DNA of 64,000 nt from the NCBI GenBank assembly GCA_949751835.1, contig CATKHK010000025.1:1-64000 (forward strand), in the 5' to 3' direction. A program made the position numbers and the translations under genes. The notes beneath the pieces are model-generated. The model was not told the DNA's origin. It was given only the letters and a program-made list of their open reading frames with translations, and did no database searches. Origin of the DNA: Blepharisma japonicum. Taxonomy: Eukaryota > Ciliophora > Heterotrichea > Heterotrichida > Blepharismidae. Shown here piece by piece: positions 25,701 through 39,900 of this stretch (its first letter is position 1; every line of letters begins with the position of its first letter).

Positions 25701-28700
25701 ATGGATAAATTCTTGAAAAATTATGATTATAATAAAAATATTTTTGATTCTGAGATGGACATTGCTAGTGGTTTATATAAAGGTGCAATGAATGTTGGGA
25801 AAACTTTTTACAGAGCTGGAGGAGATGCACTAAATAATGTGCTTGGAAAGAATTCAAAAAATAATAGAGAAAATGAGGAGCAAAAAATTATTGATGACCA
25901 AATACATATCTATGTCCTCTATGAGCTTTCAGATAATCTAATGAAAGAATTCAAACTATTCGTTTATCTTGGTAATAAACGTCCTTATATGGAGATGATT
26001 TCTAGTGATACAAAAGCTCTTAGCAATGGCGATAGGCTAAGATTATATAAATTAGAATGTAAAAAAATAGATATGGGCAATACTTTTAAATTTGGATTTT
26101 ATAAATTGGGACTTAGTAATTTCTCCTTGAGTGAAAATGAATTTAGAGATCTTGATGAGTCTTTGTATTATTTTATATTTGATATGGATATTGCAATTGA
26201 TATAAATAAACCCGGTCCTAATGGAAAAACTAAGTTTAAAAAAAGTTATATGTTGCTTTATTATTCAAAATATTTGCTAAGTCAAAATAATTGGGAAATA
26301 GCTATTCCTTTACTTTTAGAACAATACAAGAAAAATTGTGAAATTGATAATGAGGAATGAGAGCAAGAGACCGCCTCATCTTTAGTTTCTATATCAAAAC
26401 ATATTCTATTGAGTGGAATCTCGTTTGAAAATAAACTTAAAATAGTACTTGACTTCTTCTCTTGCTTTTTTGTAGGCATCTTTTCAGATAATAATCTGCT
26501 TTTAGACATTTGTCAAGATATAAATGAAAAAAATATAAATGATATTTCCTCAGTTTTAGCATTGGCATTCAAATTAAGGGAAGAAAAATGAATAAAGTTT
26601 TCTCAGTGCCCAAAAAATGATTCGCAATTTTCAATATTATTAAAAGCATTTGCAGAAAATGGGATTAAACTCAAAGATAATGATTCAAAAATATTTACTG
26701 ATTTAGTTTGCCAATTTCCCTCAGGCAATAAAATTGAAAAAATAGTGCTACTATCTTCTATGCTAATATTTTTGAATAACATGTATTTATATTTTGAGAA
26801 AAGCGCAATGGAAAAAGATATCATAATTCTAAATATAAATGAGTATGCTAAAAATAACTCAATAACAATCGAAAATATATCTGACATTTTTGAAATGCTT
26901 GATAGTCTGAAATCATCACAATTTAATGCGCTGATCTCCGAATCTAATCTGAAAACTAAAATTCAATCTAGCTTAAAGAACTTGGATTCCACAAAAGATA
27001 AGACAATATTCTTAAAAAATATTTTTGATCCTCATGATTATGAACTCTTAGGCGACCTAAACTCTCATCAAATGTGCATAAATATTATCAACAATAGCTT
27101 AGCTCCTATATCATTATCTGACCTATATCGCACTTTTAATTTAGCCAAGGACAAATGGGAAGATATATTTAGCAAATGGCTGGAAAAATATGAATTTCAT
27201 ACAAATATTTCATATATTGATGATTTCTTTTGTCTTATATTAGATAATGAGCTAAAGACTTCATTTTATAGAATATTAGATAAGAAATTTCAATATGAAA
27301 ATAATATAAATGCAAACATGATAAGTTGAGCAAGCTACTTTGATAACTGTAAGGAAAAATTACTTAAAATAAGATATATTACATTTATATGCAATAAAAA
27401 GATAAGAAACTATAAAAAATGCGATCTCACTAATCTTGGCAAAAATAACGGAAGATCAGAAGTTTTTGAAATTTTAGAAAATTATCTTCAATGTAGTTTG
27501 ATTCCATATATTTCTGCAAATATAATCAATGGAAGCTATTACAAAGATCTGCTTATTTTATTTAATAATAAAGACTATGTAGAAGAAACAGATAAATTTC
27601 TTGAGATCGAAAAAAGCGTTTTAAATATATGAAATGATATTAAAACGGAAATGATATCAATTTATAAACTCCAACAAATTTTTCATCAAAATGAGGGAAA
27701 GGATTTCCTAAAAATACTTAAATACTTTTCAGCAAAGATTGAAGATAATTTTGAAATTATTTTGGAAAATAAACTTATGAAATACAAAGAAATAGCTGAA
27801 ACAGTTATGCGCATGAACAGTTTTATTTGCTTCTTATGCGAAAAATGAAAGTTCACTAAAGTTAGCAACATGAAAAAAGAATATGATAGATATAATGAAA
27901 AAAAATTATCTGAGTTTTGTTTTGAGCAGAAATCAGAATATTTAAGACAGCTTAGCAAACAAATTGCAAAATTTTTAAATTCTCGATTATATAAGAAGGA
28001 GTATGAAAGCTTAATTTATTCAATAGATTCAATAAATGATGCAGAGGACTTAAAAAAGCTGGCTGATGAAACCAAAAATTACCAAGAGAATAGGTTGCAC
28101 TTAAACAAGTATAATGATATAATTTGCAATATAGATTCAGAGAGCATTATCTCTAGCGCAGAGAGAGCATTTGAGAGCATGAGACAAAAATTGCATTCCA
28201 TTTTAGATAATGCACCAAATTTAACTATAAAGGGGCAAGAAATTGAATATTTATTAAGTGAAGACGAATCAAAATTGCCTGAAATTCTTACAAATTTATT
28301 TGGCTCAGATGAAAAAAGTAAAATTGATCAATTAAAATACTTTCTAGATAAGCTTAAGATAAAAAGAAAATTGGATGAAAGATTTGAATTGCTTCAAAAT
28401 CTTGAGAAGATAATAGGTGTAAAATATAAATTTTTAAATGAAATTGATTTAGCAATTCTAAATCACAATTTTAAAACTTTGCTTGACTTGCAAATAAAAA
28501 AAGAAGATATACGATTATTAGATAAAAAAATGATAATAAGCAAAGAAAACAACAACAAAATATTCGAATTAATTAGAAAAATGACAGAATCGCCAGATTT
28601 ATGAAGCTTAGTAAAAGAAATAGAGAAGGGGGTTATTGATAGACTTAAAATAAATTTTGATCTTTTTGGTAAAGATTACAATAATATTCAATTAATCATA

Positions 28701-29351
28701 GATCTTGAAGCAGTTTGAAATTTGTTTACTAATATTTATCAGCTAGTTCAACAAAACTCAAAAGATTTATATGCTTCGCTTTACCAAATTATAGAAAACG
28801 CACTTAAGGAAAATGAGCTAATTGGCACCATAATTATTAATTGCAGAGACAAAATAGATTATTATAGAGCACTTAAAGAGAATTTATATATTAATGAAAA
28901 TACAAAAATTAAGCAAATTTCCAGCATATTAGCAAAGTCAGTAATTAAATTAAATTTCTTAGAAAATGAGCTTAAATTTGAACTTTTGTCAGAAACAAGG
29001 AAATTTGACTTGCAATCCATCATTGATCTAAGGGATTGATTCCTTTTAGTTAATCGAAGAACTAATGAAGAAAATGAATACTCTGAATTTGAAAGTTTAA
29101 TTGATATGTGTACGAAATCAACAGAAATTTTAAATGCCCTTTATAATTTAGGATATCCAAATTTTGATCTGCCTTTAATTGAGATTAAATGTAAAAATTT
29201 CTTATGCACATGAAATAATGAATTTGATAAGATGATACTGGCTGAGTATCAATTAAAATTGCAAAAAGAATATAGTGATTGAATTGAATCGCTAGAAAAA
29301 TGCTATAAAAATATACTAACTTGAAATGAGCAGAAGCAAAGGCACAGCTAG
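25701..29351 (+). CDS. RNF213-like protein, N-terminal part (ORF A, copy 2)
   Basis: 1,216 aa with TGA as Trp, from the ATG at 25701. It is collinear with copy 1 (8807) except for residues 15-50, which are almost unrelated although both sides match closely (MDKFLKNYDY before, RAGGDAL after). The last few codons run into the LINE: the frame reads EQKQR, enters the insertion and stops at TAG 29349, so the product is only nine residues shorter than copy 1 and nearly all of ORF A is preserved. An in-frame TTG-initiated extension to 25629 exists, but the ATG shared with copy 1 is preferred. Confidence 0.75.
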
Positions 29352-30949
29352 AGAAACATCGATGTTAGACTTAGGATGAAGCAGCTTAAAGAATCTGATG
29401 AAAATGCACACATTAATCTTCAGACAAAAGGCTATGAAGGAAGCAGACCTGCTATCGAAGATAACGTGGAGGCTAAATAAACAGCAAAACTTGCCGTGAG
29501 AAAAGAGATGCACCGACTATCTGAGAGATTTGAAACTGGAGAAATATAGCAACAGGCTTATCAAGAAAACTGAACTCAAAGAGTGAAAAACGGTGCTGAA
29601 GGACTCTATCAAGAAGGCTGAATTTAGAGAATCAATGTATAGATTAGAGACAGAAACTCCCAAAACAACAGAAATGTTCAGATGGGTGATGCAAGGTGCT
29701 ACAAGCACCTACATCCCAACCTATGTACTCTTGAACTCTGATAAACAAGTAGCGGTTGGAGCCATACATAGACTCAGAGCAGGTTTCAACAGTAGCAATG
29801 GTTGTGCATACAAACGACACTTAACCAATAACCCATTGTGTGAGGTCTGCTCGATAGTTGAAACTGAAGAGCACATGCTGGTATGATGCCCAGTATATGC
29901 AGATTATCGGTGTGAACTGATGACCAAAATTACCGAAATAACACAAAGAGACGACTCAATAGAAATTCTAGATGATATACAGGACACTCACATACAAGAC
30001 GTGCACATGCGTGACATGCACATACATGACATGCACATACAGGACATGGACATGCAGGGCATGCACATACAAGACATGCACATGCAAGACATGCATATAC
30101 ATGACATACACATGCAGGACATGCATATACATGATATGCATATACAGGACATGGACATACAAGACACACATAAACAAGTCAAGCACATGCATGACATGCA
30201 CATACATAACGTGAACATACAGAACGTGCACATACATGACATGCATATACATAACATGCACATACCTGGTACGCACATGCAAGACATGCACAACTCACTG
30301 GGTCAGGAGGTACATATGCTAGGTAGCTCATTACATGAAATGATTAGTGGACAGGCTCAGGAGGAACAAGAAGCACCAACAGAGACCGGCAATACACAGG
30401 AACTACAAACACGAGAAGCTGTTGGAGTTACATTGCTGGACATGTTAATGTACAGCTGAAGATTTGAACAACTAATGCACAAATGGTGGACTGATGGAAG
30501 AGCGGAGGTAGTGAAAGAAATGGACTGGCTGATCAAGCGATACCATGTCAAGGTGTTGGTACAGAGGGCAGTAGAACATGCGGATAGAGCTGAAAAGAAC
30601 TGTGCTGGGAAGATGCTCCAGACTAGAATAACAGACTGAATAAGAACAGATCCATAAGGATCGCTTGCGGGTTAACCTCTAGATAATTTTTTGAATTTTA
30701 AACCGCTTAAATTCTAAAGCATAGAAATTACAAATTAATTAACTTTACTTTTCACTTTTTGCGAGATTGGTTTTTTAAATTTGGAAAAAATTTCTTATTA
30801 ATCCCCTATCATAGTTAAAAGCAAACGTTTAGAAAAAATATTTTCTTATCATAGATGGAGATATATTTTGGATTTTAATCAATGTAAATTAGTGCGGATT
30901 TGGCTTCATTAGGGTTGTGGAATGTCCGATATTATTTATTCTCGAACAC
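29341..30949 (+). mobile_element. 5'-truncated LINE (non-LTR retrotransposon) insertion
   Basis: About 1.6 kb absent from the matching point of unit 1 (near 12450). One frame is open from before 29341 to TAA 30655-30657 (about 439 codons) when TGA is Trp. It encodes the C-terminal part of a LINE ORF2: basic helical sequence, then IHRLRAGFNSSNGCAYKRHL and a zinc-knuckle-like CEVC, EEHML, VWCPVY motif typical downstream of LINE reverse transcriptases. A His/Met-rich repeat domain and a final helical segment (HKWWTDGRAEVV) follow. The catalytic reverse transcriptase is not present, as in ordinary 5' truncation. The 3' part (30658-30949) is AT-rich, with no poly(A) tail. I could not identify a target-site duplication. 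Base composition is clearly more GC-rich than the host genes. The intact frame suggests a recent insertion. Confidence 0.8.
29983..30291 (+). repeat. 15-bp tandem repeat, 20 units (DMHIQ-type pentapeptide)
   Basis: Twenty consecutive 15-base units plus a partial one, each a variant of GACATGCACATACAG, encode (D/N)(M/V/T)(H/D)(I/M)(Q/H). The unit phase is exact: a GAC begins at 29983 and again 300 bases later at 30283. It lies inside the LINE reading frame after the zinc knuckle. Because the unit is a multiple of three, long frames also open on other strands and phases here; these are by-products of the repeat. Confidence 0.92.
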
Positions 30950-30972
30950 CCACTGCTCTATTTATGATATAA

Positions 30973-33900
30973 AAATGAGTTAAAAATTTAATCATAAAGA
31001 CGCATCCACTCACCATAAACGTGTATAGCTACTACCTAACATTTTTCAAAGGCAGAGATTTTGAGATATTTTATGATTACTATAATTTGGGGAAAGAATC
31101 GCCTAAATTAAACCAATTATTCAAATATATGAGAATTTCAATTGATAGAGAAGGCGATGAAATTCATGGCACCCCATGTGATAAACTTTTTGCACTTTCT
31201 GAGAAACTTAAGATTAAGGAGCCAATATATACCACTATAGATAAATCACGTTTATACTTTCCTTTTATAACTTGCAACAAAACTCTTGCAGGGATTATAA
31301 AAATTTTCAATAATTCTATACCTTTTCCATCTCAAATATTATTTTGTCACCTCTCAACACAGTGAAAAGATGTAATTTCATTTGTATATAAATCTGTTAC
31401 TGATCCTGAAAAAAAACTACATGTTCTAGTTCATTGTGAAAATTTAAGCACTGAAGTACAAAATCAATTTATAGCGTTATTTGATAGACTTTTAAGTGAT
31501 TCTCAATTAAGATTTAAACTTGGAATTTTAACACTGGAATCACATTCCTCATACATTGCTGCTTATTTCAAAAACTTTTCAAAAGTCAAAATTATAGATA
31601 GCGATATTAGAGATATTGATATAAGTAAAATCATAGATAAAACAAATGCAAGTGTTTATATATCTAAAAAATCTGGCTTCGGTAAAACAACAGCAATTAG
31701 AAGTGAAGCTGAAAGGGCTAATAAGGAGCTGGTTGAATTCAATTTAATTGGTAGGGTGAGTATTGCTCAGCTCTGCGATAAGCTCTCAAATATTGAATTA
31801 ACGCCTAAGCACGCTTTATATTTTAAAATTAGTGGTATAAATAACCCAGAAATTGTCGATGAATTTTTAACATGCATTTGTTTATTCAGAACTTTAAATT
31901 ACTCAGACTATCTTATCACTATTCCAATTGAAACAGAAATTTATATTGAAGTAGCAAATATACAAGATAAAAATTTATATAATTCAATTAGCTGTCTTAA
32001 ATTCATTGAGACAAGAGAAGTTAAATTTAGTATTGAGAATCTAAATATAAGTGGTGATATCAATTTGCCTTTTCTTGCTAAAAGGCTTATGCGCCATGCA
32101 AATGATAAAGAATGTCAAACTTATTTCGCAAAGAAAAACTGGAATAATCTTGTAATTTGCTGGTTGAAAAAGTATTCTTCTGAGACTAAACTTAACTACA
32201 ACAAACTAGGATTTGCTCAGATAAACGCATATTTTTCTATTTTATATGTATTAGTTAAAAATTTTGGTAAGGCCTCAAATATAGTTCATAAATTTTATAG
32301 TGAAAACCGAAAAATGCTATTTCCTAAACTGAAAATTAATATTACAAAAAAGGATTTAAAGAAGAAAGTATTCAATATGTATTTAAGATTAGCAGAAGAC
32401 CTGACTTGAAAATCAGCAAAAATGGTTGAGAAGGCACAGCTTGATTCATGAAATATTTTGTATAAAAATAATCTAAAAGTTATTACTCAATACGAAGAAG
32501 AAAAGTCTAACACTGACATATTAAATTGTTCTACTCATAGCAGCCAATTAATTATTTTTAATGAAGAAGCAAGATCTGCAGTTTTCTCAAACAATTCAAG
32601 GGATAATCCAGATCAAATTTGGGAATTACTTTATGCTTTTTCTAACCTAAATCAAAATCCTACAAAAGTTAGTCGTATACCTCAAAATTTTGAAGAAATA
32701 ATAAATGGCTCTAATAAATTATCTATAGATCTTCTCCAGAAGCTAAGGATATTTTTTAAAAACTCAACGACATCAGTCAATTATCAAAATTACATCATTA
32801 CACAAGATAATTATCTAAAAATGCACTTAATTAATTTGAGGGCAATTTCAAAAGTACCTATAGTAATTGTTGGCGAAACTGGATGTGGAAAGACAGCATT
32901 AATCAAATTCTTCGTTACAGAGATAATAAACCAAAAATTCAAAAAAATTGATATTCATTCAGAAACAACAATAGAAATGATTAAAAATGATATGAGTGAA
33001 ATCATAACCGAAGCAATAAATAATCCATCTTCTTCTAGCTGAATATTATTTGATGAATTCAATACAACAGAAAATATTGGAATAATATGCGATATTATAT
33101 GCAGTAGAAGACTGGATGGAAGGGATCTTCCTCAAAACATTATTTTGCTTGGGACATGCAATCCTTTTAAAGCTTCTAAGCAAAAAAGGGAAAGTATTGG
33201 CATCAAAAATTATAGAATCGACTCTGATAATCTAAAATTGGTTCATTATGTGAAACCTTTGCCTAGTACTATGATAGATTTTGCTTGGGATTTTGGAACT
33301 CTTACCAAAGAAGATTTCAAAAGTTACGTCCTGACTATGCTAGAAAACTCATATCAAGCACTCGCATTACACCATTTTATATGAAAATTCATATTACTCC
33401 TAAAAATGGAAAGGGATAAATGATTTAAAGATATATTTAAAAAATATATAGAAAGCAAATCGACCGTAAAAATAACATATCAAAATAAAGAATTTATTGA
33501 TTTATTATTAAAACTAATGTTTACTCGTAAACTGCGACCTGCTTATATTAAAGCTGAGTACCAAATAATGTTGCAGTGAAAATTAGAAACAATTAGTACA
33601 GGCAAGTACCTATTTATGGAAATGATTTGCATATCTCATGAGTATTTTAAAAGAAATGAAGATGAAAGCAGTGTAAGTCTCCGAGATGTATCAAGATTTA
33701 TTAAAATTAAATCATGATTTGCAAATTCAATAAATGAAAGGTCACATATCAAAAATTTAGAGAGATACGATGACAATGTAAAAAAATATAATTTGAAAAT
33801 CAAAGAATATCAATTAGACCTAGATTTAAGAGCTGGAATTCTTTCTTTCTGTGTTTGCTATTATTTAAGAATTTTAACAGAAAATTCTAGAAAGGAATTT

Positions 33901-36900
33901 CTAGATTTTATTATTGAGAATATGAATAAAAATGAGTTTTTAGAAAAAGAATATAGAAATTTAGAAGACATTTTAAATACTGAAACAATATTATATATGC
34001 TAGAAAGCGAACAGGACGATTGAATTGCAAGAATGGACTTAAAAAAAGATATTGCAGTAAATAAGCCATTAAAAGAAAACATTTTTTGTATGATTGTATG
34101 CATCCTGAACCAAGTCCCTTTGCTTATCTGTGGCAAGCCAGGGTCTAGTAAATCCTTATCCATAGAACTCGTTTTTTCGAATTTAAAAGGAGCCCAATCA
34201 TACGATCTTTATTTTAAAAAACTTCCATCTCTTATAGAGGTGCCATTTCAAGGCTCTGATTCATGTAAATCTGAGGAAATAAGTGAAATTTTTGATAAGG
34301 CAAATAACTATCTAGAAAAATCAAGAGAAAAAGGAGGATATGACATTCCCGTTATTGTTTTTGATGAAATCGGATTAGCCGATATATCGAAGCATAACCC
34401 ATTAAAAGTTTTGCACCATTTATTGGAGATAGAAAACGTTTGTGTCGGCTTCGTTGGAATTTCAAACTGAAGGCTTGATGCCTCAAAAATGAACAGAGCA
34501 ATCTTTTTGGCTCGCGAAGATCCTAGTCGTGAAATTTTGCGCGACACTGCAAATGCTATCTATTCATTTTACTCTTATGAAAAACCATATACAAATATTA
34601 TTGAAGATTTGTCAGACTCATACTTAGAACTTAAAGATTATTTTAAAAATGAAGGCTTAAACGAATTTTATGGACTTAGAGATTTTTACTGTTTGATTAA
34701 ACGAGTCTCAAAAGAGCTAGAAAAGCCTATAGGTGATGACAAAAAAGTGACTGAAATAATAAGACTATCAGTTGAGAGAAATTTTGGTGGCCTTCAAGAA
34801 TATTCAGATCAAATTAAAAAGCTCTTCAACAAAGGTCATTATTATGACTCGATTTTTTCAAAGAGTTCTAGTGCTCCTGAATTAATAAATGGCAATTTAA
34901 ATGAGCATATTGAAGGAAGTGAAATTGGTACCTTTCCTAGATACCTTATGATAATTGGAAACTCAAACTTTGGTATTTGTGCAATTGATAAAATTTTGAG
35001 TAATAAATTATCTTCCCGCCAAATAATGATTGGGAGCTGCTTGAAAAATGATATTAATAATGACAATTATGCCTTCAATGCACTTAGTGATATGATATTG
35101 TATATGTTTACAGGGGAAACTGTCATTCTCAAAGGGATGGACCAAATTTACACTGCTCTTTATGACTTATTTAATCAACATTTCCAATGGTCTGGACCAA
35201 GCAGGTATTGCAAAGTGGCTTTAAACTCAATGAGCAATTCTTACTGCTTTGTTCATCATAATTTTCATACAATTGTATTTTTGGATCAAGATAAAATTAA
35301 AGATGCTGATCCTCCCTTTTTAAACAGATTTGAAAAGCATTATTTAAATATAGACTCATTTTTAAGCCATCAGAGCAGCAAGGACATTCTTCAAAAGTTA
35401 ATAAAATGGGTCGAGATGTTTCAAGTTGGAAAATTAAAAATGAATAATTTGTTCCCAATTTACAGTGAAGAAACTTTAAGTTTGATGATACTTTCAAGTG
35501 AAGGTCAAAGCGAAGACGATATTTTAACAAATTGTAAATTGCAGCTCCTTGAAACTGCTTCATCAATGGTAATGCTTTTATGTATTAAATTTAAAGATGA
35601 AATTGAAAAATCCTTCATTTTGAAAAAATGAAATGAACTTCATTCCGCAGAGCATTCATTTATTCATACTTTAAATTTGATGATGAATGATGAATATGAA
35701 AAAAATAAATTGCTTGCTTTTACTTATGATAATGCTTCAGTTTCTTCTGCTATTAAAGAAGAAAAAAGTCATAATTTGCTTGAGTTAATGAGTATTATTA
35801 AACTCTGCAGCTGTCTAACAGAAAAAGATATTTGCAAAAATATTAAAGATTATTACGAAACACCAAAATTAAAGCTTTTAATCTTTGAGATTGATTTCAA
35901 TAGTGAACACCAACACATTTTGGCAATAAAAAATTTTATCGATAGATTTGAAAATAAATATAGAATAGAGAAGAATATTATTATACTTTGCAGAATGATA
36001 GGTAGTTTGGAATATGAAAAATTCATATTTCACTTCGAAAGTTGGAAAATGAAATTGTTTGATGAAATCCAAAGAACATCTGATATTGATATTTCAGATG
36101 CCCTTTCAAAAAATATAAATACACTTATTATCGAAAATGAAATATATGAGTTTGAGGCTAATTTAGATAATCTTTTTACTGATTGCATGATAAAATTCAA
36201 ATACAATGGCATTGAAGACACTGACACCTATATTAGAGACATTATAAAAAAGGTTGGAGAAAACAAAGATTTCATTGATGCACTTAAATATAAGTTGTAT
36301 AATCAATCCAAAAATCTTAAGGATTTAGCATTAGAAACTTTAGATGAAATAAAAGATTATAAAAACCTAAAGACGCATTTTAAAATGCTAATTATGAATG
36401 AAATTCAGAAGGAATTGATATCAATTCTTTATCATTTAGAATCTGGAGCGTCATTTAAAAGTTTTCTTAATATAGATGCATCAAGTGACATTAACAACTT
36501 CAAATATTGACTATGCGCTTTTCAAGCTAGTGTTTTTAAAAGAACTCACATTAGCAATTTAGCTGAAATCAGATCATCTCCAGATTTAAATTTCCTTTTT
36601 TCAATAGGAGAGTACGATTTGATATCTGAGTTATACGAATCGCATGGAGAAATAAGTAAGAATAAAGAAAAGTATCAAAATTGCGAGTTTCAAGACCTAT
36701 ATGAAGAGAAGTCCATTTATAAAGATATACTGGCAGAGCTAAACAATGACAAACACTCCATGGATTTATTTTTCGCTGACTTGATTAAAATATATCTCTT
36801 CAGAAATAAAATAAATAATGACTATTGAGATATCTTGAAGAAAATGGTTGAAGTACGAATTGATAATAATGATCATTTTTGCCAAAAACTAATATCCTAT

Positions 36901-39900
36901 AAAAGCTTCGAAAAAGGTTTTGTTTACATAGTAAACATCCTTAATAATTCGAAAATAGATATAAATAGTATATTAGCTTGGAATTTTTGGGAATCTGAAG
37001 ATTGAAACTCATTTCTAAGTAAATTCTTCGAGAATTTGATTGGCATTATTCTTAATAGAATTCTAGAGGAAATAAAGACAGATGATCCATTTGTGATGAG
37101 CTCTGATTTTAATAGAACTCTTGGGCAAATAAAGAAAGATAATCGAGTATTACTTGGAAAAATCTTCCATAATTTGATTGATGTTCGCATATGCTACCCA
37201 ACAATTTCTTTAAAACATCAAGACATTCTCGAGTTTTGATATGCCTTTTTAACATTGATTGTCAATACTAGTTTTAATGGCCATATAGAAGATATAAAAA
37301 ATTGCATAGAGGATAATTATGATTATATTTTCAATCAGAGATTTATAGATACTGCATTGCATTTCTCTGAGATGATTATGCAAAATGCATCAGAGGAAGC
37401 GAAAATAGAAGTTTATAAATTCAAAGTTGCTTTTTACAAAATTCTCATTAATAAGGATCATAAAATTATGGACAGAGTAATTCGAGAATTAAACTCAACT
37501 GACTTATGAAGATATGCTACAAAATTATTAAGGGAAATTTACGAAAAATCAAAAGTAAAAGCTGAAATTAATAAAATAAACAAGTTAATCGATAGGGGGA
37601 AAAAAATTCCAAAGTTTGAAAATGAATATTTAAAAGAAATTGAAAAATGTGTGAACTGTGAAGGCAAATTTATTATTTTATTTGCTGACTTAATTTATAA
37701 AATGTTAGACAAAGTGAATTTTGATGGTAGCAAAAATGAAGCAAAAAAATTGGATTACCATACGAAAATTTTAAATGATTGGGAAAGGCGTTTTAAATTT
37801 TATATCGATTACTTAAACTTAGATCAGCCTTCGTTACTGACTATTATATATTCAGTACAGGTCAGGATATATCTGGAGAGTTATTCGTATTTGAATATGA
37901 ACAGAGCTAATATCGGAGACAAAGATACGAAAATAATTAATGAGATAGATGAAATATTGAAAACATCTGCTATTAGCGGAACTCTAAGAATTTATTGCAT
38001 AAAAGCAATGATGCATAGCAATGCATGAAAAAGAGAACAGGTCTATCAATATTTAAGAAGTAATAAGAATATCGAATGGATAGATATGATTAATGATATT
38101 CCTCCTTCTTCAAGGAAAATTTTCCCATGCTCTATAGAATGGGCTAATTACTATAAGAATATTACTATTATCCTTGATCGGATCTTTAAAAGCCCAAATA
38201 TTCAAGATCTTACTCCAATAATTCAAGAAGGCTCATCCGATCCTTATATAAGGCTGGCTTTTGCTCAAGTATTTTTGAATGAAGTTTATATGCATCATCC
38301 TCTTGATAAAACAGTTACTGAGAACTTAATTAGATGGCTTGAGAAAAACAAAAGTTTAATAACTGAAAATTTTGGCGAAATCTTTTATTTGCTATTTAAA
38401 ACTATTATTAATAATAGCTTCCCACAAAACTCGTCTTTTTGTACAAAAGGTAGCGCAAATCAAAATGACAAACATAAAATATTAACTTTATTGACAATTT
38501 TTATTATTACAATTTCATTTGGAAAAAACGAGAATCCTATTTCAAGCGTTTTCTTTGGAGAAAATGGCACACTTAGAGCACAAGACATATCGAATCAAAT
38601 GAATCAGATGTTTATATTTGCTGCAGAATTATCTCCAATTTATAATTACAGCAAAGAAAAATTAGATAATTGGCATAATTTTATATCAACCTCATATTCC
38701 TGGTTCTGACATTGACTCAAAGGAAGCACTTATATTTGTTCAAATCGTTGCAAGTATATTTATGTAATTGATGGTGATGGAACTCCAAAAGAGTTATTTA
38801 ATTGTCCATATTGCGACAAGGAATGTGGAGGAGTAAATAAAAAATTATATGAAAGGGAAGAGCACAGAAATATCAGCCACGAAGAGGCTGAGCAAATCAT
38901 GACATCAATTGTTCAAAATGGAAATTCAGAGGAAGTTGCAATGAAGGGATGCAAATATTTTTCTCTCAAAAATAAAAAACTTTACATTAGAGATCTCAAA
39001 GAGATTTCCGCGAGGATGCTTCATCTCATTTTAGGCACTTCTATATATGGGTTCAAATGCTTGGACTTGGCAAATTTAGGTAAGATATTTGATCCAAAAA
39101 TTTCCAATCCTGAAAATTATTTACAAGAAAGTATTGAGAATGATTTAAAAGTAATTTCAGACCTCACAGACCTCAAACCAGAAGAAAACTCACATATTCT
39201 GATATATAATATTCTATCGAAATTACCACAGTTTTTAATTAATAGTAAATATCTACCTTCTACATACGATTTCAGAAATAAATTTGAAAAATCATTTGAA
39301 GACCAGATTATCATTCCTAATATTTTTAATAAGATTTCAAGCATCAAAAAATATGAGGAGGATTTCCAATCAAATTTTAACGAAAAGATTTCTGATCTTG
39401 ATATTATTGAAGAGAAGGTAAATACTCGCTTGCCTTTAGAAAAGTTATTTAGAGTCATAGGTAAGCCATCATTTGACAAAATGAGAAGTGATTTCAATTC
39501 TAAAGACCTATCAAGTCATTATCCAATAATAAGTGAATATCTTAAAAATTATTCTGAGATTAAAACACTGGAATGCCTTTATCCGATAATTGAATTTACA
39601 AACTATCTTTTAGAAAAATATAATTATTGCCTTACACGAAAGAAATGTAAAAAAATAAAAATCAAATCTGAAATTGATAAAGCTGAAAATGAAGATTTTG
39701 CAAGATTATTCGAAAAATTTTTAGTTGCTTGAAAATCTTTTGATCTCAAGTGTATATCTCAGTCAAAAAATAATAAAAGAAAAGAAATTGATAAATCAAG
39801 CAGCCTAAGCTGCTTTTTAATGGATGAAGCAGATGATCAAGGTAAATATCTTAAACTCGCTTTACAGGAATTTGCAAATATTCAAAGCAAAGTACTTGAT

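Noticed and set aside
29930-30293. Cysteine-rich (MSCMCM...) and other proteins on the opposite strand and other frames of the 15-bp repeat
   Set aside because: A 15-base repeat without stops opens several frames at once. The LINE frame is the only one that continues on both sides with family similarity.
29335-30955. TA-bounded internal eliminated sequence rather than a LINE
   Set aside because: The ends found by comparison with unit 1 show no TA repeat or inverted repeats, and the content is a LINE ORF2 end.
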